The notes beneath the pieces were generated by a model. It searched no databases and was not told the origin of the DNA. It saw only the letters and a program-made list of their open reading frames with translations. DNA of 64,000 nt from Sclerurus mexicanus (taxonomy: Eukaryota > Chordata > Aves > Passeriformes > Furnariidae). How positions within the stretch are numbered: position 1 is the first letter of the stretch; each line of letters begins with the position of its first letter. The DNA lies in contig VWZF01006736.1 in the NCBI GenBank assembly GCA_013396755.1, positions 569,845 to 633,844 of the forward strand. The letters run 5' to 3'. Of the stretch, positions 28,001 through 43,000 are shown one piece after another. The position numbers were made by a program, and so were the translations under genes.

Positions 28001-31000
28001 ATTCTGCCTATGTGCTGTTGCACAGCAGCCACACTTAAACGAAAAATAACTCTCACAAGTAAAATGCAGAGACCTGCATGGGAAACAGAAGCATTTTGCT
28101 AATCATTGCAGGAAACTGGAGTGCTAGAAGGGAATTCAAAACCCTCTCTTTACCGTAGATAATAATGTCTAAACCAGCTAACAGGCATCATCTCAGTGAG
28201 GCTTATCTAATATCTCCCTTTCAAAGAGAGGTATTCAACCTTCGCTTTTGGTCCCTGTAAAGCAGCAATTCAGAGTCTGAAAACTACTCCTGCAGTCAGA
28301 TGTACATCTGGGAATAATAACTGTCTAATATGCCTGAAAAGACTGACAGAGGAAGATATGAAGACAGTCCCCACTACTCACTGAATAATGCTCTTATTGG
28401 GACACTTGCTCAGAAGTGGGAAACATGGGCTCCCACTACTCAGCAGCCTGAAGAGATTTACATGGGTCATTGGAAAATCCTGATCTCCTGTTAGAACTTG
28501 AAGCAGTTTGAGGCAGAAGATTGGTGCTAGATACTCAACAGCAACCAACACTGTGTTGCCCCTACCCAGGAATAGATCTTCAAGGAGATAAGTTTTCAAA
28601 GAAGTAGAATCTGTATTTCAAAAACTTCAGTAGCTCCAAAACACACAGACCCCACAAGTATGTACAATCCTTAGCCCTGCTTCACAGGGTGAGGTGTTCA
28701 GCTCCTGTGCTCAGAAGAGGACAGTAACACCTTCCAGGGTTTATGTAAACACAGTGCTTCAAAGCTTTCCCTCGCAATTACATATCCTACAAATTTGGTT
28801 TTTTGAAAAAATTGTGTTTTCACCAGTTACAAGATTACAAATTTTGGGCTCAAGACAGCCATGTTTTCAGTTCTAGTGAATGTTAGTAAGAGTATTGAGT
28901 TGTACCTGTAAATCTGGAAGTTAGTTTGGGACATGTACATTTTTCCATCTTGTTATACAGCAAACTTTTTAACTTTTCAAGCAGCACACTTCTAATTCCA
29001 GTCTTCCACAGCCATCAGCTGTGGTCATCCCAGCTTGTTCCAGTTTGATTTCCTAACCACAGCTGTAGGTCCCTCAGCCATCCTACCACTTGTAGAAACT
29101 TTGCCACCAGTCACAATCACACTTCATATGCTTAATGCACATTTGCAGACACACTGGAACTGTCACTGCCCAAAACTATTTCCCTGCCCTGCCATACAAG
29201 CTCACAAAATACTTGAGGTGTTTTTGTCATTTCTGTTCCTTCATTTCTTGCTCACAAGAGGCACAGAATGCCCTCTTCCCCAGCTGCAGTCAGAACTGAG
29301 AAAAACTTCCAAAGTATAGACTGCACAAGGAGATTCCTTTCAAGAAACAGAAGAATTGAGGGATGGGGGGAAGGTTTTTTTAAGATTTGGTTTTATTTCT
29401 CATTATTGTACTCTGATTGATCATAAAATAAATGTTTCCTGTGATGGTAATAGTTGATCTCTTCCTACCCTTATCTTGACCCACAAACTTCTTGTTATAT
29501 TCTCTCTCCCCTCTGCAGCCGAGAAAGGGAGTGAAAAGCAGCTTTGGTGGGCACCTGCTGTCCAGCCTGGGACAAACCACCACATGGATAGAGAGCAACA
29601 AATTAGGAGGACCTGAAAAAATTAATAAAGATTGCTCACTTTTCTCTAAGCCTAGGAAATATGAAAGGTAATCTTATTTTTAAGAGTATATGAGAACTTC
29701 AGTTTTAGCAGTATGAGGAGACAAAGTACCTGAAAAGTTCATTTCCCAATTCATATGAAGCAAGTCCTTTTTGATAAATTATATTAAAAAGATCTAATAT
29801 TAGCACAGAATGAGAAAACAGTTCAGTTGGTATGTATCAGTATACAACTGCTTGATATATTAAGCCGCAACAATTCGTGTACCTCAAGAGCCGCCTCGGT
29901 AAAAACAGACTAGACCTCTTTTAAAGGTACGATAAGCCTATTTAAATTGCAGCAGTTTCTAGAACTTTCAGCTGGCACAGCAAAATAATGCAATCAGCAA
30001 TGGTGTTTGGCATACTGCAATTGATGTGAGCAGGGAAGTTTTCAAGGTAAATGTACAACTACTGTACTTCAGTGTCATACAGTGAAAGGCTGACCCAGAA
30101 ACTGTCTTTGGACACACTGCATGCTGGAAAAACAATGACAGTTCTGTCCAGCTGCAGCATGATGAAGAGCATTCTCTAACCCAATTTTGTCACAAAAGCG
30201 ATTTTATGGCATCAAAGAATTCAGGAAGACTAGAAAGGAAATTTTATTGAGATGTATGAGCTACTTCCTGAAAACCATAAAAAAGCATACTGCAGCTTAA
30301 CTATGTGCTTTGGAGGGATGGATTATGGGGGTTTTATTTTGTTTCATTGGGGGTTTTTTAACTTGCTTCTGTAAGGAACACTTTATCATACAGCTATATA
30401 GACAAACATGGAGGCTTTGTGAAAAATATCTGTCTCAGCATTCATTTTCCTCTTGTATGCACAACTCTCCCTGGATGCACAGGTCCAAAAGCAAATTTTC
30501 TGAGTGGAGGTAGCAGTCAAACTTGGCTTCCCAGCTTCTCTTTTTTTGAGAAATTGGCCAAATATTATGCTGAAGTACTACGCCTTAGGCACAACCTAGG
30601 GCCCAAATGCCTGTTCCCTCCCCAGCTCCAGGTTTTCATATGAACTGTCAGTCTGATGCATTTTCATTCTATTTGGTGAATTCTTAACCAGAACCCATGA
30701 GCATACAAACTCTCATATTTCAGTTTGTTTAAAGGAAGATAGACCTTTCTGAGTAGAAGGCTTATTCTCATGTATTACTACATAAGGTAACCTGGAATAA
30801 AACATATGGCCCAGATTCTTCTACCAAACTACTAGCATCAAATAAGGAATTAGGAGCCTTTCAAAACAACAAATTATTACCAAATGGCTGCATGAATGCA
30901 AACATTAACATGGAAAAACTAGACAAACTCACAAAAGCAGATTAATAAATCAGTCTAATTCAGAGGTCACATCTGGTTCAGTCAGTGTCTGAACTAGATA

Positions 31001-34000
31001 TACAGCTGGGACGATATCAGGCTGGGCATGTATGTTATTTCCTCACATCTTCTCTCTTCCCGTATCTATTTATGGCACTTTAGGACACTCTATCCTGCAT
31101 CTCAGACACAAGGAAGATGCCCTTATGTACAGATATTGATGGCTGACCTAGTCACCTCAGGATACAATACACTCCAAGAGAAAGGACAGGGCACAATTCA
31201 TCTCACCTCCACTTGCAAAGGACATGAGCTGTGCCCCTTTGTCTGCTCTGCCTACAAAGGAGGCCCAGTGTGACTGGCTCCAATACAGATCTCTGCATAT
31301 ATTCAAACAAAACTCACTCTGACAGCATTCATTGCAGAGAACAATAAACAGTGCTTAAAAACAGATTTCAAAGACTGCATTCAGTTTTTGCTTTTTCTAA
31401 CCAATTGAAAAAGACAACTCTTGTAGTGCTAGAGCACTGCAATGCTTGCATCCATCCTACTCCAACAGCTTGTAGATATTCAATTAAAGCCACTGAACAT
31501 CTTTCTCAGCAGAAGTTCCAGTTGAAAAGGGACCTTCATGTTAACTAATTTTTCTATAAAAGGAAGAATTTCTCAATCCCCTTTACCACGATGACAAAGT
31601 CAGTTGTATCAAGGAATTTAACGGAGAGGTGGAGAAGCAGAGAACAGCAGCTGGCTGTTGAAGTCAACACTGCCTCCAAAAGAAACACATTGACAGCAAA
31701 CAGCCTTCAAGATGTCTGTAGAAGTATGTGAGATGAATTCAATGCCTGACACCAATCACTTACTTACATGTACAGTGCAGACTAAACCAACACCACTTTC
31801 ACTGTATTTGAACAATTGGCAAGAAAAAAAGGGAACAAAATGGTAACCACCTTACAATGTCACTCAAAGGGTAAATATCTATCACCATGATATGCAGACA
31901 ACACATCTAGGACCACAGAAACATCTTCCAACTCTTGCTGTGCCAGCTGGATAGACCTCCTACCTCTGCTGGTTCTGGCTGTAAATTATCAGGTCTCTGG
32001 TTAAGTTCACCCAGCAGGTACTGACTGAAATGGGAAAGTCATCATCCAATAATCTCAACTAGTAGATCTGAAGGGGCAGCAATTCCTGTAGGCATAAATG
32101 GAGTTCAAACAGGATATACCTCCCTGCCAAAAAGAAAGCAGGTTACATTCCTGTGTAAAGGGATGAGAAGAAGACTCAAGTACAGCAATCTGAAGATCAT
32201 CTTATTCCAAACACAGTGGATTCACAAGAGACTTTTGTTTATATCATACAGCAGGGTATCCAAGAGGCCCAAAGAAGCTCTGAGGAGGCTAGTGTTTCTG
32301 TCCAGAGAAAGGCAGGACTAGCAAGAAACTAATGTCTGTTCCATAATCAGAATACCTTCAGAAGCAGCCAGCTGCACCCAGTCTGGTGGGTACAACTAGT
32401 CTGGTCTCAGTTCAAATAACCTCACCAAAAGCTCTACACCATACTAATTTATGAGTGGTGGCTCAGGTGTCTTCACAAAGCCATTGCTATTGTAGTCATG
32501 GCAAAGTGTTAAGATTTAAGCAGAGGTCTTTCAGAAATCATGACTCATACACCACTTTAACATTGTTTGACCATTGTGTTCATTGTTAATCACATTCTAC
32601 TCATTGCCTGTTAATTCAGAGAGGAATAATTCAAAACTTGCAGCATTCTCAGCAGAGACGCTTGCCCAGGATGCAGCCCTCACACAGTAGAACATTGGTT
32701 TGATAGCCACTGTGCTAGATTTACTAATACCACAGTTCTGCGGATCATGGCATTATCCAAAAATAGGAGGACATAAATATGCTTTCTGTGACTCAAAACT
32801 GCCATACTGTCATCATCTCACAGAGAGGTGCCTTTAACTGTAACAGGATCAATGATAAATGCTCCTGGAGGAGGAGGTACCTCACCTGAAATCAGGTAGT
32901 TTGTAGGGTTTGTCATTAATTTTCAGGTCTGGTGTAAAAAAAAAACAACAAAGGAAGTTTAAAATCAGGCCTGTAATCTGATCAAGATATTAAAAAAAAA
33001 GCGCTAATTAAACTGCCTTAACCAGGAAAAAACACAAAAATTCCTTCCACTTTGAGAGGGAGACTAGTTACCAGAGTTATGATTGTGAAAGACCACAAAC
33101 CACTTAAAGGAAAGGATCAGGGCAGCTGTCGCTCTACAGCCCTTCCTGGGCACGTCCCCCTAGGGCATGTTCAACCCCTCTAACTCACTACTCTCCGTAG
33201 ACAAGATTCTGGATCAATGAAAAGAGAAACCTAATATATATAAAATTAATAATGTATGTTGAATTGGGGCAGGTTTGCTTGTAGTATAGGCCCATGACCA
33301 TAAATCTGTGCACTTAAGCTTGCTCTTCATCATCCTAAAAAGAATCTGGGGGTAAAGTGGACTGAGAGAAATCTGGCCTGTCACTTCTTTGGACACAGTT
33401 ATCTATTATTCAGAAGCAGGTTCTCAAGCTACCATCCATCTGGTACATATACTGGTTATGTGACTTTTGCTACAGGGCCTCCTCTTCCCCAGCCAGACAG
33501 TTGTGTCCCTTAGGGTTATCATATGTTCTCCCACACCTTATATGAGGAGTTTGCCTCAGCAACCAAGGGGAAAGAAAAGGAATTTCATATTCCCTATTCA
33601 GAGGGGCTTTCATCCCCCCTTGTACATGTCATAGTGTAGATAGGCTTGTATGCATTGACAGGATCAATTCTAATTATATTTTGGTAACACAAGAAGGGGT
33701 GAGGTCTTCTGTGTGCCTGTATATGTTCTGTATACAAGTGTAGCCTTCAAGGCTACTAAGAACATGAGAAGGTTTCACCTCATCAGCAAGCCACTTCCTA
33801 CATAGCAAAAAAAGTACAGGCCCTATGTATTTTCTTAGCTTCAGTGTGAGAATGAGGCCTGTTTTCAAAACCAGTTAAGCTAACTGGGCTTTTTTTTGTG
33901 CAGAAATAAATCTCCCCCCCCTCTTACAACTATACATCAGACACCCACATTTCAATTAGCCAACAGCAGTTTTAAAACTCCAATGATAATAGTGCACCCA

Positions 34001-37000
34001 CTCTTTTAGAAATGTTGTTTTCAGTTAACTCTTTGTCCTGGTAGGTCTAAGAACATCAGTGCCATTGTATTTATCTTCCTGTTCATTCAGTGCTGAAGTT
34101 GAGTCATTGCAATCACAGCAGTCCCAGAGAGCTTTACTGGACAACTCCCTTTCTACGGCTTTGGTCTCAGAATAAATGATGGGAGGAGACAATAGTAAAA
34201 GTAGTATTCCAGAAAAACAAATTAAGATCAAATCACAACTATGTAATAATCAGGACAAGCATTCAACCGCAGTGTGAACAACTTTATTTTAAAAATATGT
34301 TGAATATATTTCTAGAAGGGCTCAGCTGCCTTTGACAAAATGGATGAAGATGAAGGATGCCTTTGCCCTTTCACTCTGCAAGTCCATGCTTAGGGTTTTC
34401 GTCTAGGATAAGGAGCAAGACATCTCTGTGTGATTTAAAGAACAGGTATTAGTTAAATGCCCTTGCGGATCAGAGAGCAGGTACTACATAAGGTGCTCTC
34501 ATGCTGATGATGTTCTATTCATTTAGTCTATACATTGTACTAGAGGTAGAACAAAAAAAACAAAACTATATTCTACTGTTTAGTGCACTACTTCAGAGAA
34601 GGTAGCCACAGCTTTGATCCAGTTAATAAAACAGAACTCACTTCCACATGCCACACAGGATGTACAACTCTCCTAAGGGGACACATACTATACTGCCAAT
34701 CACAGTAGCAATAATTTAAATCAAAGGTGTACATTCTTGGTCCAAACAGGTGGCTGTGGGAAATATATGGCTAATTACATTTCCTAGATTTAAATTTTCT
34801 GGTAGCATGCATTTTTCTTTGTGCATTACTACTGGAAAGACAGGTAAACACAAAGGGTGAGAGATTCATTCTGTTAATAACAGACTCCTAGAAGGATAAA
34901 TTCCCATCCTCCTCCTAACAGTACAGACTCTTTATTATATGACTGGTAGAATTCAGATATATGTGTCTGTTGGGATATAACTCTCTTGATCATTTATTGT
35001 AACACAGAAAAGATACAAAATTGTTCCAACATTAACCCTAAATTCCATTTTTTCTAACATTACTGTTTAGTCCTGAACTTCCCCTACATACACGAAACAC
35101 CCATAAACACATTATAGCTCCCCTCATAACTGTATCTACTTGCCATCTGTATTCACAGGCTAAACCTCTAGTAGGAGGGTTTTGCAGGAAAGTTTCTCTG
35201 TTTATAGTTTCAGACTGACACCCTGTTCCAAGATGGCACACTTCATTCTCTTTGCTCAAGTATACCTGCTGCCTACATTGAGTCAGACTGAAAAAGCTAA
35301 ATGTTAGGCTCAAATTGAAGTCAAAAGCTGCACTTACCCTCCAGGAACCCTGTGGCTTTTGGATAAATATAGTAAGTGTCACAGTTATGTGCTTATTATG
35401 ACAAAGTGTTAACACTATTACTCAAAGTAGAAAACAAGATACAAAACGCTTAAAAAAATAAAAGCTACTGTACAATAGCCTTTTCATACTTCTAAAACAC
35501 CAAACAGGGTAAAAAAAAAATAAATCACGGAAGTTTATTATCAAGAAAAGTTCTGACAGAAGTTTAAGTGACTGCCAAATATAAGAATGTATTCAGAATA
35601 CATATCCTCATGCAGAATTAAGGTTCAACACCAACCTAGAGACAAATTAAGAAGTTCTAACCAAATGATTACTTCTAGGAAAACGGCTTAAATAACATAG
35701 AGATGTTTGATATAAATACTGTTACCATTATCATTACTGTCATGAAGGTTAGGTGGTTCTGCAACAGTTTTTAACCTAAGCAGACTAGTCTCTTCAGATT
35801 CCCTGGAGGAAGACCAATGTCTTCCAGCACATGCCTAAATTTAAGCTCCCTTGGGGTGATTTTAGACACCTCGAGAAAGACTCCTTAAGTAAACTTCTCC
35901 TTGTGAGAACCTTCCAGAGGTACCTACATAAAGAACTGCACAAGCATTTAACAAAGTGGCAATCTCTGCTCCTCATTAGTAACACAGGCATAGGCTGACA
36001 GAGAAGGAGAGTGGAGTGTAACATCACTCAAGAACATAGTACACCAGGGAAAGCATGAGAATGCCATAACGACAAGAGTCAAAGCACACAAATTGCAAAA
36101 ATCCTTCAGTACAGTTATTAGTGCTGCAACATCCTTGTGTTGCAAGGATGTTATCCTCTTACTGTTCAGGACAAAAGGTACTCTGCAGTATCCTCTAAGC
36201 ATTTCCACCACCAGAACCTGCCATGTCCACAGTAAGCAGATATGGGATTGGACAGCAAAGTTTGAAATGCTTCTTTAAGTTTCTCCATAAAAAGAGTTTT
36301 GTTTCTTCCAAGTAATTATTCCAGATTTTTCAGCACCCATATAGACCAAAAATAAACAAAAATCTTTTTTGGACTATGTCCAACATAATAAGAACATATA
36401 TGCCAGCTTACAAACTGAAATTTGTTTTCTTATTTATAAATAAAGATCTATTTGTGATTACAGTGAAGTATTTCACACCCAGTGTTTCAAAAGACATCAA
36501 GAAATAACCATGAGGCACTCTGAACACTGGCTATACAGCTGCAATACATGAAGCAGAAAAGACAAAAAAGAAAACTGGTGACACCATGGAGGAATAGGCT
36601 GAAGCCATGATTCCCTCTGCCACTTCATCCTGCCCTATTTCATGCAGGCCTAGAAAGCACTCTTTACACTGCTTTTCCTATGGGTTGGGATGGAAGATAG
36701 AAGAATAACAAAAAGGCTTGCTAGTGTTTCACAGGCTGTGTGAGGGACATGCTGGACTTCTGGGAAGAAAGGACCTTAAGGTGTTAGGATGCTGAGCCCC
36801 ATCCTCCGTGTTTGCAGGCAGCAACACAACAGATGACTCGGCTGCTATCATCCACACCCTTACAGGCCACAATATCCTGCCTTGCACCCGTAAAAGACTT
36901 CAGAAATTCTATTAAATAAAAATTGCCTAAAGACAAAAACCACAAATATATCAAATGCCAAATAACTCTAAAATAAAACAAAATAAAAAAAATATGCTAC

Positions 37001-40000
37001 CAGTCAGATGCATATTCTAATAACTTAATACTCAATCCTACTCTTTTATTAAAGCTACAGTGGGGTAGTATCTCAAGCCTAATGAAATTGGAACTACATT
37101 GTATGAGTCACCCCTGAAGACTAAAACAAATTATAATCCCTAGATCTAAAAGCTTACTTTAATTTCTGACACAAAACTTGACATGGATTTCAAGTGATTT
37201 TAAATGAAGTGTGAGCAGTTAATACTACTTGAGGTCCATTCACATGCTAAAAATGTGGCAGCACAAGTTATCTTGCACTTATTTTCTTATGTGCTAGTAA
37301 CTTCTATCAATATAAAGAGCATACTGAATTTCTTCATATGCAAAAAGCAATCCTAAACAGAAAAGACAAAACAATGCATACATACACACAAGTGTCTACT
37401 CCTAGGCAGCCTCACTTAAACACCTACAGTCTGAAACAGATCCCACTCTTCAGCACAAAGCAGCAGAGGCATGATTCAGCTGTCTAAAACCAGAACGTAA
37501 TGACATTTGAGGTGCTCCAGCTGGTCAAGTGAGGCTGTTGTGCAAACCCTGTATCAAATCCATCTGCCCAGCCATGTATCTCAAGGACGCAAAAGCGCAT
37601 CAAATTATGCTTAGCACCCTCGTTAAGATCAATGTATCACAGTCAAAGTGATTGTGCCTTAAATCAGTTACATACCAGACACATGCCTAAAATTAGGTGG
37701 AACAAATCTGAGCCATTACATGTTCTGTGAATTCAACAAATGCCGAAACCCAAGGACAAGGTACCTACAGTCACATGAAAGAGAAACATGTCTGGCTCTG
37801 GAAACTTAAGACACCATGTATCTTTCCAAGGGACATTAAATCACACAAATTTTCCTGCGATGCAGATGCAACACAACGCAATATCCCATGCATCTCAGCT
37901 AAGACTAGCGCATGTATACTATAGAATTTACACCAACTATTTCACCAGTGGCACAAAGTTTTTGCATCTATCATACAAAGATGGGCACACAGGATAGCTC
38001 CTAGTATGTGAAAACACACACACAAAAAAAAATCCCCAAGTGTCCTATGCATTCTCACTTTGGAGAATGAGCTTAGGCACCTAAACAAGTGATTATGAAC
38101 AAGATCTGAAGTGCCATGGTTGAAGAATTAGGAGATTATGAGAAAACATCTCTGAATGAAAGGCAAAATGAAGAGGGTATTCAAAACTTGTTAGAAGTAT
38201 AAAGGAATATTCCCATCTAAATTCTTCCTATGCTAAGTAGTCCCAAGTTTTTTTTCTAATTAGTGAAATTACTATCTCCAGACTCCACTGAGACAACTGC
38301 ATAAGAATGGATTAAGACAGGTTGGGTAGTCTTTGACTTCTTCAGAGTCAGACAGATAGGTTTCTCCCAGGTATCTAATTTAAATGACTAAGGTTCAGTG
38401 AAATTATTCATAACCTTCAAGATCAAAAAGAGCTCTTACAAATCCTTGTCATACTTAGTCAGAAAATCTGTCCTCCATCAGCTGCAGACAAAACTAAGAA
38501 AAATCAACTGATCTTTTCTCCTATGCAGCAGAGGACAACTCATCAGCTCTTACAGTGGAATTTATCTGACTGCATGAGGATATCTTCACCAAAGTTACCC
38601 ACTTCTACCTATGTAAGAATTTTAGAAATGTGCTCTTCAAGGTACAAGTCATCTCACTCTGAATTAATACAGCACAGGCTGCAAGACCAACACTTGGTCT
38701 TGTACTGTTATGCAGTACTTGGTACTGCATAACGAGGGAAGACAAGGGAATACAAAGAAGCTAGCTTTCCAAAAGTAGGAAAACTTATTTGTCCCAAGTC
38801 AGACTGCACGTGCAAAGACCCTCTCTGCATTTGAGGGGCACACATAGTTGAGTATGTTCAGCCATCTGCTTTCAAGGAAAAAGCTCTCCCAAAATTATGT
38901 TATCACACAATTTTCTCTGGGTTACAAAGTGGGCTTAATCTGAACTCAGCCAGCAGTGTAGACTCAGTTTACAGGTACCTTATATTGTAGAAGTGGTAAC
39001 TGTGGTCCAAATTTACCAGTGAACGTGATCCAATATCTCTTTTGTCTTGGTACCACAATGGAATAAAGTTAAAAATACATGAAATTAATAAAACAAATAA
39101 ATAAATGCCTCTGCTATGAGCTCAATGTTATTTTAAAAATCAATTGTTATCCTATATCAATTTTCCATAACATCTCATAGCCAAATACTTTAACGATAGT
39201 ATAAAATATTTGAGAACCTGAAGTATGTTTTGTGACTTAATTCCTTATGATACTTTAGAATTAGCAAAAATGTAACCTTTGAACTGCTGTAAATGCATTT
39301 CAGAACAAAAACTACCTAGGTTCCAGCTATTTTTTGCTGACAAAGTAGTTTTATGTTCCATAGGCATACTTTTGCTACTTTTCTTTCTCAGACTTCTGAA
39401 CTGTGAATCTTTTAATGAAGTATTCCATTTACTGTGTCTGATAAAGCCACATTCAAAAGAGTTTTAGAACGGCTTAGTGATCCCACTGAAAGTGAATATT
39501 CCCCGAGAAAACACTTTCTGTAATTAAAAATTTTACAAATATATCCCATTCTAGAAGTAAAATTAAGAAAATAGTATTTTAAGAGAGGTTCATGAAAAAA
39601 ATATAAAACATTCAGGAACTTTATTTTTCTAAACTTCTATGTCTCTATCATTTGCACTAACTCATTTTCCATCTTGCAACATCTAAAAATAAAAATTAAA
39701 AAAAAAATCAAGCAAATCTGTGAATTATCAGGTAGAGTCAAAAAAGTTTTACTTAATTACAAGAATTTTCGCATAAATCTTTAGGTGAAAGAAAATTACT
39801 GGTGTAAATCTCTTATTTCCATAAAATATGTACAGAGATATGCTGAATGTGGAACACTTGGGAAAGCAAGTGCAGATAACCAATTTCCTTCTAATATGTT
39901 AAAATGTGAGGTTAGTTGCCAAGGTGTAATAGACTGCAATAGGCATATTTACAGGACTGTGGACTATATCCCAGAAGTAACCAGCCAGAAGATACTCCAG

Positions 40001-43000
40001 GATCATGGCATAAAACAGCCTGAACAAAAGCTTCCCAAAACATGCAATGCTATGAAGAAACGAACCAAGGTTCTCCCCGAAAGTGAAAATACAGAAATTA
40101 CCAACATTTTAGTGCAGAAGCCTCGCCATATCACATGGAAAAGGCTTGTCTACAATTATGAAATGTTATTCCCAGCTCTCTTCTGTAGACATCAAAAATA
40201 GACTGTCAAGAAAGTCAGCATAAAAAGACAAAAGCTATAACGGTAATTTGGGGACTAGAAAACAATGAGCAAGACACGGACTATCAGAAGCAAAAATGGA
40301 GTGACAGCTGCCAGAACAGCACAGTTTTGAAAAGATCCTCTTTTCCACAGAAAAAATAACTCCAGAGGATAAGCCTTCCAGTGCCCTCAAGTGAACTATT
40401 AAAACCTAGGTTTCTTTTTAATTTCTTTCCAGGAAAGTAGTTGCATACTTCAAAAATAAACCCTGTGATTAGTTCTCTGCTGGGTAACACTAATTGTGCC
40501 TGAACTTCTAGCATAAAGCGGGGTAAATGCTACTTCTACTGCTTTTAGACATTCACTACATTACAAACTTTGAACCTACACTGTGAGTGTAAGTTATTCT
40601 TATTTTAAATAAACCTACTGAAATCCTCATGTAAAATTTGACAGTGTTTCTAGTTGTTGAACCACTCATGATGAGCTGAATAGCTAGCACGAATTAATCA
40701 AACACACATTCTGAAATGGGATGGATATCTTCCCAACTGAGGCAAGACCAAACACCACCTCTCTAACAATGAGAGCTCCTAATTCAGTTAGGAGCTGCAC
40801 AACAATCAATCCCCAAATATGAAATTAAATTTTAAAACTGTATGTATAGCATAATTCAATAAAAAGTAGCAGTCATATATGAGACCTGTAGTAAAGAGGC
40901 ACGCGATAGCTCTGATATTAATAAAAAGTAAATATTAATAAAAATGCTTCTATGCATTTGTTGCCATAAGGGCTTTAAACCAAACACTTCTATGTTCAAG
41001 TGTACTTGCAGAGGAGAAATGTTACAGTGGTAGGGAGAAATATTCTGTTTGAAATGCAAGTATATTATCAAACTCAAGTTTTTCCAAATTGAAATACATG
41101 AATCTTCAGCAGCTGCACTACAAAATCCAGTGATACCAGCATTTGCAAAACTTCCATGAACTGCATGGAAATACACAGCTGTTACAACAGGTTACTTCAA
41201 ATAAATGAAATCTAAGAGGAAATAACTGCTATGCTTGTATAGGCCCACTCTGAGCACTAAGCCTGTACTGCAGCAAAAGACAGCTATACATCCTGACCTC
41301 TGAGATGACACATTCCTCAAAAGGTACTAAGATGTTGGTAAGAGTTATGGTTGCTCATCACTTTTCATTATCAGAAACACACAAAGAGAAAACTTCTCAT
41401 GCCAATTTTTTCATTCCTTCTAGAGCTTTAGCCAGTTATTATTTATGATGGAAACAACAATCCAATCATCTGTAAGCTTCTGCACATTATTATTTACTAC
41501 CTCAAAAGCATTTTACATAGAACTAATCTGCATTATATATGAAAAATAAGACAGCTATATAAGATCTTATTCATCTAGTCCTGAGTGCAACAACATATAT
41601 CTCTGATTCATCAATGAACAGCAAATACACTTAAACTTATGAAATCTATTTTAGAAAAACAAAAAAAATTCCACCTTGCCCTTGGTTCAGCACTGGATCC
41701 ACTTAATATTTTTTGTCTGCCTCTGCTATTAACAAATTATAGCGTAAAAGTTCCTTATGACAGCAGCTCTTAACAGTTGAATTGCATTCCTTATCTTATA
41801 GACTCCAAACTAAATGATTTCACTATGAACCCACAACAAGCGGAAGAGAATTAGGATAATGGGAATGAACCTTGCCTCCTTCTGCATAAGCAACAAGTTG
41901 TACATCTAGTAAAAACCTTTTTTCTGTGGCCCTAACAGCTCCAAGCTTCCTTTTTTTTTTTTTTTTAGGTAAAAAGAATACAGTAATGTCAAAGTAAGTT
42001 TTACTTATGGGTATGTTATATATTTGGACATCAACCTTAACTAACATGTAACATTGGGATCCTGCACAATAAAGGAAAACATTTCACTGATGCGATGCTT
42101 GAGGTTTGTGGAATCATAAGCACTTGGAGACAAACTGCAGTGGGTCTGTTTCACAACATCATCCACAGATAACATAAGAGCATTCATCCTGAAACACAAT
42201 GATAATTTAAGAAGTAAACCAGAGTTTTACTCTTTAAACTACTGCAGTCAACTGAAAAACCTACAGACCTCTGTTGCCTATTCTCCTTAAACATCTGAAG
42301 CATCATTTCTGAGGAACTCATCCAAGTCAAACTCTGAATCCAGCCAATATTTCATACTCTACAAGAAAAAAGAGCTTTCTGTCTGGAAGGCTGAACTGGA
42401 TGAGATATGCTTTGAAGCCCTGCATAAAAGCTGAGCTCCTACAGACTGACTCTTTCCTAAGCTTCTTAACTCCTCAGTTTATCCACCCGCCTGCTTCAGA
42501 GCCTTTTACAGAGGTGAAGTTATAGAGTATCTTCAACCAGGGTGTCAATCACCATCTTACCAGTTTCAGAGGGGTTATACCATTCTGGCACCAGCTAGGA
42601 AGTTTAAAAATCACATTTCTCTGCTCACTGGGCTTAATAGTGATGCATCCCAACATCTTCAGGTACTACCAATAAAATACAGAAGCAGCTCTACAACACC
42701 ACTAAGACTGTTAGATGGCCCTGTTCATTTCAGTTGTCCTACAGAAATAATATAAACAGCAAGATTAAAAACTAAATGGAGAAGGAACTCTCCCTATAAT
42801 CAATAGAGACCTGCTATAAGCATAACAAACGAGAAAGGCTTCAAAGAAAGATAACTGAAAAAGAGCAAGAAGAAAGAAGTGATCCAGGTAAGGTCAGAGA
42901 TAAAACCTCCAAAACAAACAACGAAGAAGTATTACCTCAACATTATAATTGCTCATGGGAAACAGCAACAATTCCAAACAAAGATCTTATCACAGGAGGT

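Noticed and set aside
35038..35415. 125-codon minus-strand open frame in intron 2
   Set aside because: No domain, no splice support; length is within chance for this base composition.
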